NCBI GenBank assembly: GCA_963780345.1
Contig: CAWABU010000007.1
Coordinates: 124,001 to 188,000, forward strand
DNA length: 64,000 nt
Direction: 5' to 3'
Source: PALSA-693 sp963780345
GTDB lineage: Bacteria > Actinomycetota > Acidimicrobiia > Acidimicrobiales > Palsa-688
Shown: positions 18,779-26,360 of the stretch, piece by piece
Layout of the letters: each line of letters opens with the position of its first letter
Position numbering within the stretch: the first letter of the stretch is position 1
The notes under the pieces: generated by a model
What the model was told of the DNA's origin: nothing
The model's input: the letters and a program-made list of their open reading frames with translations, nothing else
Databases searched by the model: none
Position numbers and translations under genes: made by a program

Positions 18779-19207
18779 ATGAGCGACCCGCTTGACTGGA
18801 ATGCGAAGACCATCGCGGAGTTCCGGGCCAACGAGGGCAGAGTTGGCGGGAACTTCTCGGGCGCTCCGATGGTCCTGGTGCATCACCGCGGCCGGAAAAG
18901 TGGGCGGGAGTACGTCAACCCCACGATGTACCTCCCGAACGACACCGAGCCGGACATCATCTACGTCTTCGCAACCAAGGCTGGAGCACCCACCAACCCG
19001 GACTGGTACCGCAACTTGACCGCCGCCGGTAACAGCAGCGTCGAACGTGGAACCGAGACATACAGGGTGACCGTCCGAGAATTGATCGGCGCTGAACGCG
19101 ACCGCATCTACGCCGAACAAGCACGGCGCTACCCAGGTTTCGCCGAGTACGCACGCCAAACTGCTGGAGTCCGCACCATTCCTGTACTCGAACTCAAGCG
19201 GGTGTAA
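18779..19207 (+). CDS. DDN-family F420-dependent nitroreductase-like protein
   Basis: The 142-aa protein matches the deazaflavin-dependent nitroreductase family: PMVLVHHRGRKSGREYVNPTMYL cut to its key parts LVHHRGRKSG and VNPTMYL, then VFATKAGAPTNPDWYRNL and ARRYPGFAEYARQT. These split-barrel proteins use reduced F420 to reduce nitroaromatics or quinones, often at the membrane. AGGAG sits 6 bases before the ATG. It supports an F420-producing host. Confidence 0.9.
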   Translation: MSDPLDWNAKTIAEFRANEGRVGGNFSGAPMVLVHHRGRKSGREYVNPTMYLPNDTEPDIIYVFATKAGAPTNPDWYRNLTAAGNSSVERGTETYRVTVRELIGAERDRIYAEQARRYPGFAEYARQTAGVRTIPVLELKRV

Positions 19208-19441
19208 CCCGCCGGTGAGGCCGGCGAGCCAATCGTGCTCCCGCTCAAAGAGTACCGAGTCCGATCGTCTCATGCCCAGCCTGGTGTGGACCAGATGCCA
19301 CCAGATGCAACGACGGCCGCAGCTCCACCCGACGCCCGCCTCCGGCGGACTCCTTCGCCGACCTGGATTGGAGCGGCTCAGGCGGTCTGGGCCGAGAGCG
19401 CAACCACCCGGCCAAGGTGAGGGTCCCGGGTCGGAACCCCC

Positions 19442-19471
19442 TTGACATTATTTAGATACTCTGTTAAATAA
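19442..19471 (+). promoter_or_regulatory. promoter with an embedded palindromic operator (ArsR-type)
   Basis: A consensus -35 TTGACA (19442-19447) is followed 17 bases later by TAAATA (19465-19470). TTATTTA (19448-19454) and TAAATAA (19465-19471) form a perfect 7-bp inverted repeat with a 10-base centre, filling the spacer and the -10. A bound repressor would block polymerase. The ArsR-family gene starting at 19508 is the obvious repressor. The AT-rich patch stands out in GC-rich DNA. Confidence 0.7.
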
Positions 19472-19507
19472 CCAACCTGTGAAGTATCAGCCGGATGGAC
19501 AGCAACG

Positions 19508-19873
19508 TTGCCCGTAACGGCTCCCGATCGGTTCGACGACGTCTTCGCCGCCCTGTCGGACCCCACCCGGCGCTCGATCGTGCGTCGGCTGGCCGACGGC
19601 GACGCAACCGTGCTCGAGTTGGCCGAACCCTTCCCGATCAGCCTCCCGGCCATCTCCCGCCATCTGAGAGTCCTGGAGCAGGCCGGTCTGATCAGTCGCG
19701 GCCGAGATGGACAGCGACGGCCGTGCCGGCTACGGCCGGAGCCTCTCGTCGAGATCGCGGCATGGGCCGAGCACACCCGAGGTGCATGGGAGCACCGTCT
19801 CGACCGCCTCGATGCGCACCTCCGGCGCACGTCGGACCGAAGCGCATCCGCACCGATACTGGAGAAACCATGA
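19508..19873 (+). CDS. ArsR-family transcriptional repressor
   Basis: The 121-aa winged-helix protein has FAALSDPTRRSIVRRLADG (about 13-31), VLELAEPFPISLPAISRHLRVLEQAGLISRGRDGQ in the recognition region (about 35-69) and a C-terminal WAEHTRGAWEHRLDRLDAHL. No metal-binding Cys pair is present, as usual for ArsR proteins paired with SRPBCC genes. TTG is the only plausible start in frame. The stop overlaps the next ATG (ATGA), so the SRPBCC protein is translationally coupled. Likely autorepressed through the upstream palindrome. Confidence 0.85.
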   Translation: MPVTAPDRFDDVFAALSDPTRRSIVRRLADGDATVLELAEPFPISLPAISRHLRVLEQAGLISRGRDGQRRPCRLRPEPLVEIAAWAEHTRGAWEHRLDRLDAHLRRTSDRSASAPILEKP

Positions 19874-20358
19874 GCAATACGCCGGCCATCACCGACCCGA
19901 CGACGTGGGCTCTCGACCGTGAGATCGTCCTCGTTCGAGTTCTTGACGCCGGTCGTGAAGCGGTCTTTGCCGCCTGGACCGATGCAGATGCCTTCTGCCA
20001 ATGGTTCGGCCCCGAGGGCTTCACGTGCACGGTCCGAGAGATGGACGTGCGCCCGGGCGGCCGAGCGCGCTTCGACATGATCTCCGGGGACGGCACCGTG
20101 TTCACCAATCGCTTCGAATACCTTGAGATCGTTCCAGGCGAAAGGCTGGTCCTCGATCACGGCTCCGACGCCGACGATGACCCAGCGCGCTTCCGGGTAA
20201 CGATCACCCTCGACGAACAAGCCGATGGAAAGACGGTGTTGACGCTGCGACAACTCCACCCAACCGTCGAACGGCGCAATGCAACCATCGGCTTCGGTGC
20301 GGTCGAGCTCGGTCTCCAGACGATGCACAAGCTCGCTCGCCACCTCGGGGTCGCCTGA
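19870..20358 (+). CDS. SRPBCC (AHSA1-like) protein
   Basis: The 162-aa START/Bet v 1-fold protein has ALDREIVLVRVLDAGREAVFAAWTD, WFGPEGFTCTVREMDVRPGG and FEYLEIVPGERLVLDHG in separate segments, the classic AHSA1 pattern, and ends with LGLQTMHKLARHL. The family binds hydrophobic ligands. It forms one unit with the ArsR gene (4-bp overlap) and probably with the DHFR-like gene 96 bp downstream. Confidence 0.9.
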   Translation: MSNTPAITDPTTWALDREIVLVRVLDAGREAVFAAWTDADAFCQWFGPEGFTCTVREMDVRPGGRARFDMISGDGTVFTNRFEYLEIVPGERLVLDHGSDADDDPARFRVTITLDEQADGKTVLTLRQLHPTVERRNATIGFGAVELGLQTMHKLARHLGVA

Positions 20359-20454
20359 AATCCCACGGAGGCCGGCATGGGCCTCGCCCCGCCGGGAGAC
20401 GCGACGTGACGTCGACCGGGGTTTCGTACGCACACACCGAGAAAGGACCGAGGA

Positions 20455-21126
20455 ATGTCTCAACTGCTGCGGGTGCAGAACTTCTGCGTATCGATGGACG
20501 GGTTCGGCGCTGGCGAAGGGCAGAGCCTTGAGGCGCCCTTCGGACATGCCGACCGCCGAGGTGGTCGGGTTGCCTGCCTCCCGGCGGACCTGGTCTCCTG
20601 GGCGGGCGCCACCGCGAGCTGGCCGAACCGAAGCGAGCCCGGTGGATCCCGAGGGCTGGACGACTACTTCACTCGCGACTTCGCGAGGAACATCGGTGCC
20701 GAGATCATGGGCCGCAACAAGTTCGGGCCGCAGCGTGGCTCGTGGGAGAACCTCGACTGGAAGGGCTGGTGGGGAGACACTCCGCCCTTCCACACCCCCG
20801 TGTTTGTTCTCACCCACCATCCCCGGCCCAGCTTCACGCTGGCCGATACCACGTTCCATTTCCTCGATGCGACGCCTGCGGAGGCGTTGCGCCAAGCCCA
20901 GGACGCCGCGCTGGGGAAGGACGTACGGGTTGGGGGCGGCGTCGCCACTGTTCGGCAGTTCCTCGAGGCGGGTCTCATCGACACCATCCACGTCGCCGTC
21001 GCGCCGGTCGAAATCGGCCGAGGGGAGCGCCTCTGGACCTCCCCTGAGGACCTGCTCGACCGGTTCCACCTCGAGTCCGTGCCCAGCCCCAGCGGCGTTA
21101 CGCACCTACTCTTTTGGCGGCGGTAA
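20455..21126 (+). CDS. dihydrofolate reductase-family protein (RibD C-terminal-like)
   Basis: The 223-aa protein has the RibD-C/DHFR-like plan: RVQNFCVSMDGFGAG (6-20), GLDDYFTRDFARNIGAEIMGRNKFG in segments near 65-90, VFVLTHHPRPSF and VRVGGGVATVRQFLEAGLIDTIHVAVAPVEIGRGERLW in the C-terminal half. A likely NADPH-dependent reductase of unknown substrate. Residues 30-45 (RRGGRVACLPADL) look locally disturbed compared with relatives. GAAAGGA precedes the ATG. It is often found with ArsR-SRPBCC pairs. Confidence 0.85.
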   Translation: MSQLLRVQNFCVSMDGFGAGEGQSLEAPFGHADRRGGRVACLPADLVSWAGATASWPNRSEPGGSRGLDDYFTRDFARNIGAEIMGRNKFGPQRGSWENLDWKGWWGDTPPFHTPVFVLTHHPRPSFTLADTTFHFLDATPAEALRQAQDAALGKDVRVGGGVATVRQFLEAGLIDTIHVAVAPVEIGRGERLWTSPEDLLDRFHLESVPSPSGVTHLLFWRR

Positions 21127-21219
21127 CCACGCGGACAAGGGCTCCAGTTCGTGCTCGGCGGATCAGGCGCCCGCCCACAAGGACGGCTACCGGAGGTGGC
21201 CCAGGATTGACCCTGTCGC

Positions 21220-22104
21220 TCAGGCGTCTCGCTTGGTGAACAGCGCGATTCCGACGCCGACAGCGACTATGGCATATAGCGCCATTACCAGTAGCCCGAC
21301 CGGTGGGGATAGAGGTGCGTAGGGTCCGCCCCGGGGGCCGGTGCTCATCACCGAGTTGACCAGGATGTTGACCGGCATGTACCGGTCGAGATGTTCGGAG
21401 ATTCCCCGCATGACGAGCGGGAGAACGAAGGTCACGCCGGCGAAGCCGGCGATGGCGCCGGCAGTGCTGCGGAAGATGAGTCCGAGGCCGAACGACATGA
21501 GGGCCAGCAGAGCGATGAAAAGCCCGGTCATCCATACGGCCCTGAGAGCTCCGGGCGAACCGAGCCCGGCGTGGGTGCTCAGGTGGTTGATGAGAGCGCT
21601 GCCTCCGGGGCCGACGGGCCCTTGGCCGCTTTGCTGCAACTGGATAGCCGACGGTGTCGGCTGGCCGGCGAGGATGGCTTGGCCGAGGAAGAAGCAGGCG
21701 AAGCTCAGTATCTCGCAGAAAACAATGACGGCCGCGGCAGTGACTCCTATCTTGGCGGTGATCAGCACGGGCCGGCGGGGGGTGGCGGCGAGCGAAGCGC
21801 GAATGGTGCCGCTGGAGTACTCGCCGGTGATGATGAGGGCCCCAAAGACGCCGCCGGTCAGACCGGCCGCGATCATGCCGGTCAGGCTGGTCTGGGTAGG
21901 ATCGAAGCCCACGTAAAAGCCGGGGGAGTGGCCCAGTGCGGCGTGCGATACGAGCCCGGTAATCAGTAAGGCGGCGATGACGGTGATGCCGACGGTGATG
22001 GCAGTGGAGGGGAGGGTCACCATCTTGACCGCTTCCGATCGGATCACATTTTTCAGGCGGTAGTGCCCTGGCGGGGCGGTGGGGATGGCCTGGGTCACGG
22101 TCAC
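21220..22104 (-). CDS. ABC-2 type transporter permease
   Basis: The 294-aa protein has about six membrane segments, including AITVGITVIAALLITGLV, LTGMIAAGLTGGVFGALII (followed by TGEYSSGTIRASL, a motif of ABC-2 exporters of the antibiotic/Na+ type), VIVFCEILSFACFFLGQA, LFIALLALMSFGLGLIF and LLVMALYAIVAVGVGIALF. With the ATPase encoded just upstream (4-bp overlap, ATGA) it forms an exporter, perhaps for peptides or drugs. The C-terminus is a short KRDA. Confidence 0.88.
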   Translation of the reverse strand: MTVTQAIPTAPPGHYRLKNVIRSEAVKMVTLPSTAITVGITVIAALLITGLVSHAALGHSPGFYVGFDPTQTSLTGMIAAGLTGGVFGALIITGEYSSGTIRASLAATPRRPVLITAKIGVTAAAVIVFCEILSFACFFLGQAILAGQPTPSAIQLQQSGQGPVGPGGSALINHLSTHAGLGSPGALRAVWMTGLFIALLALMSFGLGLIFRSTAGAIAGFAGVTFVLPLVMRGISEHLDRYMPVNILVNSVMSTGPRGGPYAPLSPPVGLLVMALYAIVAVGVGIALFTKRDA

Positions 22105-23090
22105 GTCCTGTCTGCTCCGATGGCGGCTTTCGGGGCGGGCGCTGACGGTGAAACCCCGCTGTCACCTGTTGCGCCCACCCCGGCGGACGTAGAGGGGCGG
22201 TACTCCACGTCGTTTTGGGTCAGTTCCATGAACGCGTCCTCCAATGACGCGGTCATCGGGACCAACTCGTGGACGCGCAGGCCGTCCCTGGCCGCGAGGT
22301 CACCGATCTGGGGGGCTGTCAGACCCTCGATGGTGAGCACGCCGGCGTCGTCGGCTCCGACCTTGCCTCCGGCCGCGGTGAGGGTGGCGGTAAAGGCGGC
22401 GGCGTCCGGCGTGACCAGCTTGACCGCAGCTCGACCGCTGCGGGCGATGAAGTCGGCGACGCTGGTTTCGGCAATCAGGCGGCCCCGGCCGATGACGACG
22501 AGGCGGTCAGCGGTCTGGGCCATCTCACTGATGAGATGGCTCGACACGAACACCGTTCGGCCTTCGGCGGCCAGATCCCGCAAGAAGTGGCGGACCCAGC
22601 GGATCCCTTCTGGGTCGAGGCCGTTGACCGGCTCATCGAAGAGCAGGATGGCGGGATCGCCAAGAAGCGTCGCGGCTATCCCGAGTCGCTGGGTCATGCC
22701 CAGCGAGAACTTTCCGGCCCGCCGGTTGGCCACCGAGGTGAGGCCGACCTGGTCAAGGACCGCATCCACCCGGCGAAGAGGGATGTCGTTGGTGAGCGCC
22801 AACCACCGCAGGTGGCTGCGGGCCGTGCGAGCAGGATGGAAGGCCTTGGCGTCGAGCAGGCCGGCCACCTCTCGTAGCGGCCAGGTCAAGTCGCAGAAAG
22901 GCTTGCCATCGATCAAGGCCGAACCCGACGTCGGCACGTCCAGGCCCATGATCATGCGCATGGTGGTCGACTTGCCCGAACCGTTTGGCCCCAAAAACCC
23001 GGTGACCACACCGGGCGGCACCTCGAATGTCAGGTGGTCGACCGCCGTCGTGGCCCCGAAGCGCTTGGTCAACGAGTGAGCGGTGATCAT
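22101..23090 (-). CDS. ABC transporter ATP-binding protein (exporter type)
   Basis: The 329-aa ATPase has Walker A GPNGSGKST (34-42), signature FSLGMTQRL (about 133-141), Walker B AILLFDEP and the switch His in VFVSSHLISEM. A C-terminal extension (about 210-329) is typical of multidrug/bacitracin-type ATPases. It is the first gene of a two-gene unit with the permease. TACTCT lies 8 bases before the ATG. The 5' region contains two palindromes that may control it. Confidence 0.92.
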   Translation of the reverse strand: MITAHSLTKRFGATTAVDHLTFEVPPGVVTGFLGPNGSGKSTTMRMIMGLDVPTSGSALIDGKPFCDLTWPLREVAGLLDAKAFHPARTARSHLRWLALTNDIPLRRVDAVLDQVGLTSVANRRAGKFSLGMTQRLGIAATLLGDPAILLFDEPVNGLDPEGIRWVRHFLRDLAAEGRTVFVSSHLISEMAQTADRLVVIGRGRLIAETSVADFIARSGRAAVKLVTPDAAAFTATLTAAGGKVGADDAGVLTIEGLTAPQIGDLAARDGLRVHELVPMTASLEDAFMELTQNDVEYRPSTSAGVGATGDSGVSPSAPAPKAAIGADRT

Positions 23091-23145
23091 GATGGGAAAG
23101 AGTAACGAAGTGCCTCGCAGGCGGGAATACCGCTAGTCGGCGTCT

Positions 23146-23187
23146 CGGAGGTGGGGCTAACCCCACCTCCGGCCGGGGGATATCCCC
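23146..23187. promoter_or_regulatory. two adjacent palindromes upstream of the ABC exporter
   Basis: CGGAGGTGGGG (23146-23156) pairs with CCCCACCTCCG (23161-23171) around CTAA, an 11-bp perfect stem. Eight bases further on, GGGGATATCCCC (23176-23187) is a 12-bp perfect palindrome. Both lie 56-97 bp upstream of the ATPase start, in the promoter region on the minus strand. They may be operators; the first could equally be a terminator. Confidence 0.45.
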
Positions 23188-23396
23188 ACCGATTTTTGCT
23201 TCGGGTCCCTCCACTGGAATGGCAGCGGTCGGTCTGATCGGCCTTGTCCTCGGCCGGACTATTCTGAGCCTTCACCTAGAAACCACAAGTGGGACATCGG
23301 TCCACTGGCGGTGACGGTGATCGGCGACGACGGAGGCGGCGTGGCGGTTTCTCATGGCGCCCGCGTCGACGACCCCGGGCGGGTTCGATCCAGGGC
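23188..23396. other. intergenic; no gene seen
   Basis: Short frames on both strands lack ribosome binding sites and family resemblance. It separates the ABC exporter promoter region from the end of the DsbA-fold gene. Confidence 0.4.
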
Positions 23397-24068
23397 TCAG
23401 GCGACGGGGGTCTGAATCGTTTGCCAGTCGCGGGCGTTCAGGTACGGACTGAAGCTGGTCTCGATGTGCTTCCAGTCCGCCTCCACCTTGGGGCGGCGGA
23501 GCTCATAGAGGTGGGGGAACTCCGCCCATGCCGCCACCGCGTCCCACAACCGGCCGGCGGCCTCGCCCGCCGGCGCCGGTGTGATCACCGGGCCGAACAG
23601 GGTCGTGGCTGCGTCAAGCACCAGCGTCGGGACGCCGTAGCCGCCGAGGGCGAGCACCCGTTCGTGGTCAGCTCGCACGTCGTCGTCGGTCGTACCATCG
23701 GCCAGAGCCTGGCGGACCAGGCCCCGGTCTCGGCCGATCTGGCGTAACACCTCTCCCACCCCATCGGGGGTATGCACCTTTTCCCCCTGCTCGTGCAGCA
23801 TGCGGCCAGCGACCTGGTAGAAGCGGTCGACCACGTCGTTGCCGTCGGGCTCCCGCCGCAGCAGCGCCGCCACCCGCAGCATGGACCAGCCATAGGACCA
23901 CTGCCGCTCCCACGGGTGCTTCTTGCCCTCTTGCCGGTTGACCTCCTCGAGGGAAAAGAACCGCCAGTGCACTGTGATGTCCCTGACCGTGCGAGCTTCG
24001 CGGATCCACTTGCTGGTCTGGTATGCCCACGGGCACATCACGTCGAAGTGGAAGTCGACATCTGCCAT
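23397..24068 (-). CDS. DsbA-fold oxidoreductase (FrnE/HCCA isomerase-like)
   Basis: The 223-aa thioredoxin-fold protein begins MADVDFHFDVMCPWAYQTSKW in two parts: a beta strand and then CPWA, the one-Cys active site of DsbA/2-hydroxychromene-2-carboxylate isomerase relatives in actinobacteria. The late GVPTLVLD (cis-Pro loop) is present. It may work with mycothiol in thiol-disulfide exchange or isomerisation. No signal peptide. TAGCGT stands 6 bases before the ATG, suggesting a leaderless mRNA. Confidence 0.85.
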   Translation of the reverse strand: MADVDFHFDVMCPWAYQTSKWIREARTVRDITVHWRFFSLEEVNRQEGKKHPWERQWSYGWSMLRVAALLRREPDGNDVVDRFYQVAGRMLHEQGEKVHTPDGVGEVLRQIGRDRGLVRQALADGTTDDDVRADHERVLALGGYGVPTLVLDAATTLFGPVITPAPAGEAAGRLWDAVAAWAEFPHLYELRRPKVEADWKHIETSFSPYLNARDWQTIQTPVA

Positions 24069-24080
24069 GCCTTCACGCTA
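24069..24080 (-). promoter_or_regulatory. candidate leaderless -10 of the DsbA-fold gene
   Basis: TAGCGT (24080-24075 on the minus strand) is followed by GAAGGC and then the ATG, a 6-base gap. No Shine-Dalgarno sequence is present. Confidence 0.35.
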
Positions 24081-24219
24081 CCCGCCCGCCGGCCCTCCAC
24101 CTCCATCGTCCCCGGCTCGCGCCTGGCGGCAGCGGGCCGCGGTGTCGGCACGCGATGCTCGTCGGACCGAACACCCTGAGGGTGGTCGGCGAGCCACTCA
24201 CGTCCATGAGGAGTCCCAG

Positions 24220-24696
24220 ATGCCCGATACCGTCTTCCTGTCTGACCGCATCGAGGTCACCCGGCCCATCGCGGCACCACCCTCCGCCATCTTCGACATC
24301 CTGCGCAGCCCGGCCGGCCAGGTGGCCATTGACGCCTCCGGCATGCTCCAGGACTTCACCGGCGAGCCGGCTGAGAAGGTCGGCGACACGTTCGTCATCC
24401 ACATGGACCGCGAGTCCCTCAACGACCTCCCACTCGGCAAGTACGACGTCACTGTTCACATCATCGTCTTCGAGCGCGACCGGGAGATCGCCTGGAATCT
24501 CGGACCCGATATCCCGATCCCGCACTTCTATGGATACCGCCTGGACCTCGGTGAGGACGGGATCACCAATGTCACGTCCTACTACGACTGGTCGAAGGTG
24601 AGCGGCGACCTGAAGGAGCGCTTCCCGATCGTCCCCGCCTCGGCCCTGCGCGCCACACTCGGGATCTTGGAGCGAACGGTCAGAAATAGCCCATGA
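24220..24696 (+). CDS. SRPBCC-family ligand-binding protein
   Basis: The 158-aa protein has SDRIEVTRPIAAPPSAIFDILRSPAGQ at the N-terminus (helix-grip fold start), EKVGDTFVIHMD, and TNVTSYYDWSKVSGDLKERFP towards the end. This is a polyketide-cyclase/dehydrase type SRPBCC protein that binds a hydrophobic ligand. GAGGAG 7-12 bases before ATG 24220 fixes the start inside a longer open frame. Divergent from the DsbA-fold gene (151 bp). Confidence 0.85.
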   Translation: MPDTVFLSDRIEVTRPIAAPPSAIFDILRSPAGQVAIDASGMLQDFTGEPAEKVGDTFVIHMDRESLNDLPLGKYDVTVHIIVFERDREIAWNLGPDIPIPHFYGYRLDLGEDGITNVTSYYDWSKVSGDLKERFPIVPASALRATLGILERTVRNSP

Positions 24697-24891
24697 TCGA
24701 CCCCCTGGCGCTAGGTCGATGCCCGCGACGCCTACGTGCCCCTGCTGCTTACCGGCAGCGGCGGGGAGCAGGTCGGCGTCAGACGAGGACCGCCAGTCGC
24801 CAGCAGCCAGTCCAGCCAATGTCGCCCCGCCAGTTGACCTCGCACACTGGCGTCCGGGGAAGTTCCACGACTCGCGGTCATAGACGGAGCT

Positions 24892-25335
24892 TCATCGGGC
24901 GAGGAAGGGGCAGTGGCGGCAGCCTTGCTCGCAGCAGCCACCGCGTTGCCACAGGGTACGGGCCGTCAGTACGAACAACCCCGACGTTGGGTCCAGGTAA
25001 CCGGCATCGCCGTCGACCAGAGCCTGATGGTGGGCTTCCATGATGTCGATATAGTCGGGTCGATCGGCGCCAAGACGGTCGGGATGGGGGACGACGACGA
25101 TGGGACAGAGTGGGGCCATCCCTCTCGGCTCATCCAGGGTCTGCAGGACCAGCCACCATGACGACAGCCCATGTTCACAGCTCTCCGTGGGAGCGACCAG
25201 GCAGTCGTCGGGGCACCGGCAGAGACCGTCGGCCATCCAGTCGGCCAGCGTTTCGACATCCGGAGGAGACCAGCCACTGTTGGACTCGAACCACAGGTGG
25301 GTGCGCCGCAACGACGCCGGCGCGCTCAGCGCCAT
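24892..25335 (-). CDS. DUF5522-like cysteine-rich protein
   Basis: The 147-aa protein ends GGCCEQGCRHCPFLAR, the DUF5522 signature of closely spaced cysteines just after a Tyr/Asp-rich IDIMEAHHQALVDGDAGYLDPTSGLFV region. An N-terminal half adds a second cluster, CRCPDDCLVAPTESC (about 39-53). The Cys pattern suggests metal or Fe-S binding, which is inference. Function unknown. No clear Shine-Dalgarno. Confidence 0.7.
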   Translation of the reverse strand: MALSAPASLRRTHLWFESNSGWSPPDVETLADWMADGLCRCPDDCLVAPTESCEHGLSSWWLVLQTLDEPRGMAPLCPIVVVPHPDRLGADRPDYIDIMEAHHQALVDGDAGYLDPTSGLFVLTARTLWQRGGCCEQGCRHCPFLAR

Positions 25336-25709
25336 CGGCCCGTTCGGTCGTCAGTATTCATCGAGCCCGAGCCTACCCAGCGCGCCTTGAGGCGGAGGGC
25401 GTCATCGTGCTTCTACGCACCCGATCGCACCCATGGTCGCCCCTGTGGACGCTGACCGTGGCGACAGAGCCCTTGTGAGATAGCGACAACCCGAAGCAAA
25501 GCCGAGCACTTTCGTTCGGTGACATTTGCGTGGCGACCCCGGGATGGCTGATGAGTTGCAGAGATCGGTCCGATTGGGACTCTGGCGACCGGCGGAGACC
25601 CGAGGCGTCGGGCGGTATCACCGACTATCATCCGGGTCGGCGCCACCAACGCGATCGATCCGATCGGTGCCGAAGAGACCGTCAGCAAACAAGAGGGAGG
25701 TCGGCCGTC
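25336..25709. other. intergenic between divergent genes
   Basis: I see no gene or repeat. It should contain the promoters of the DUF5522-like gene (minus) and the cupin gene (plus). Confidence 0.4.
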
Positions 25710-26222
25710 ATGGTACGCCGTGTGGTCACTGGGCATAACGACGCGGGGAAGGCCGTATTCGCGAGCGACGAGGAAATCGGGCTTGGTGACGGCGTGACCG
25801 GGGTGTGGGGAGCTGACTTCAAAGGTCTGCAGTACCCGGATGACGGCTCCAGGCCGGTCCACGAAGACGAGTTGTTCCCGAAGATCGGCGGGTTCCGCTA
25901 CGTCATCGTTACGCTGCCGCCGGTCGGCGAGGAAACCCCGGCCGCCCAGGCCGGACAACAATCGTCGGCGCCGCCGGCGCGGCAAAATTATCAAGGCGAG
26001 TTCCCCGAAGGTCCGGGATTTCACCGGACCGCGACTATCGACCTCGAGGTGGTCCTGTCCGGGGAGGTCACGCTCGAGCTAGACGATGGGGTCACCAAGA
26101 CCATGAAGCCGGGCGACACCATCATCCAGAGCGGCACGAAGCATCGTTGGCACAACCGTGGCAGCGTGCCAGCGACCTTCGCGGCGATCATTATCGGAGT
26201 CGGCCACGACGAGTTTCCTTAA
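25710..26222 (+). CDS. cupin-domain protein
   Basis: The 170-aa single cupin has FHRTATIDLEVVLSGEVTLELDDG (about 105-128: metal site His and Glu) and GDTIIQSGTKHRWHNRG (motif 2 with His). The N-terminal 100 residues carry a variable arm with Gln/Ala/Pro linker. Such cupins are found as dioxygenase-like or sensor proteins of unknown substrate. GGGAGG before ATG 25710 fixes the start. Confidence 0.88.
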   Translation: MVRRVVTGHNDAGKAVFASDEEIGLGDGVTGVWGADFKGLQYPDDGSRPVHEDELFPKIGGFRYVIVTLPPVGEETPAAQAGQQSSAPPARQNYQGEFPEGPGFHRTATIDLEVVLSGEVTLELDDGVTKTMKPGDTIIQSGTKHRWHNRGSVPATFAAIIIGVGHDEFP

Positions 26223-26360
26223 GGCAGCTGTATGGCCTGAGAGGACTCGACCTGGGAAGAAGTCGTCGGCCCGGTTTGTCGGAGACGCCCAGGTTGAGGG
26301 TGCGGTTGTCAGCACCCCTGGATGCGATCGGGACTGCGGCGATGTCAACGCGGTCGGCGC

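Noticed and set aside
17753..19273. 506-codon minus-strand frame
   Set aside because: Antisense to the HSL-type hydrolase and DDN genes; no start signal and Gly/Val/Asp-rich translation typical of GC-rich shadows.
19395..19440. possible tRNA T-arm (GTCCCGGGTCGGAACCCCC)
   Set aside because: The loop lacks TTC-A and no acceptor or anticodon arm can be built. No tRNA or rRNA found in the window.
19378..21105. 575-codon minus-strand frame
   Set aside because: Antisense to the ArsR, SRPBCC and DHFR-like genes, all of which carry clear family motifs.
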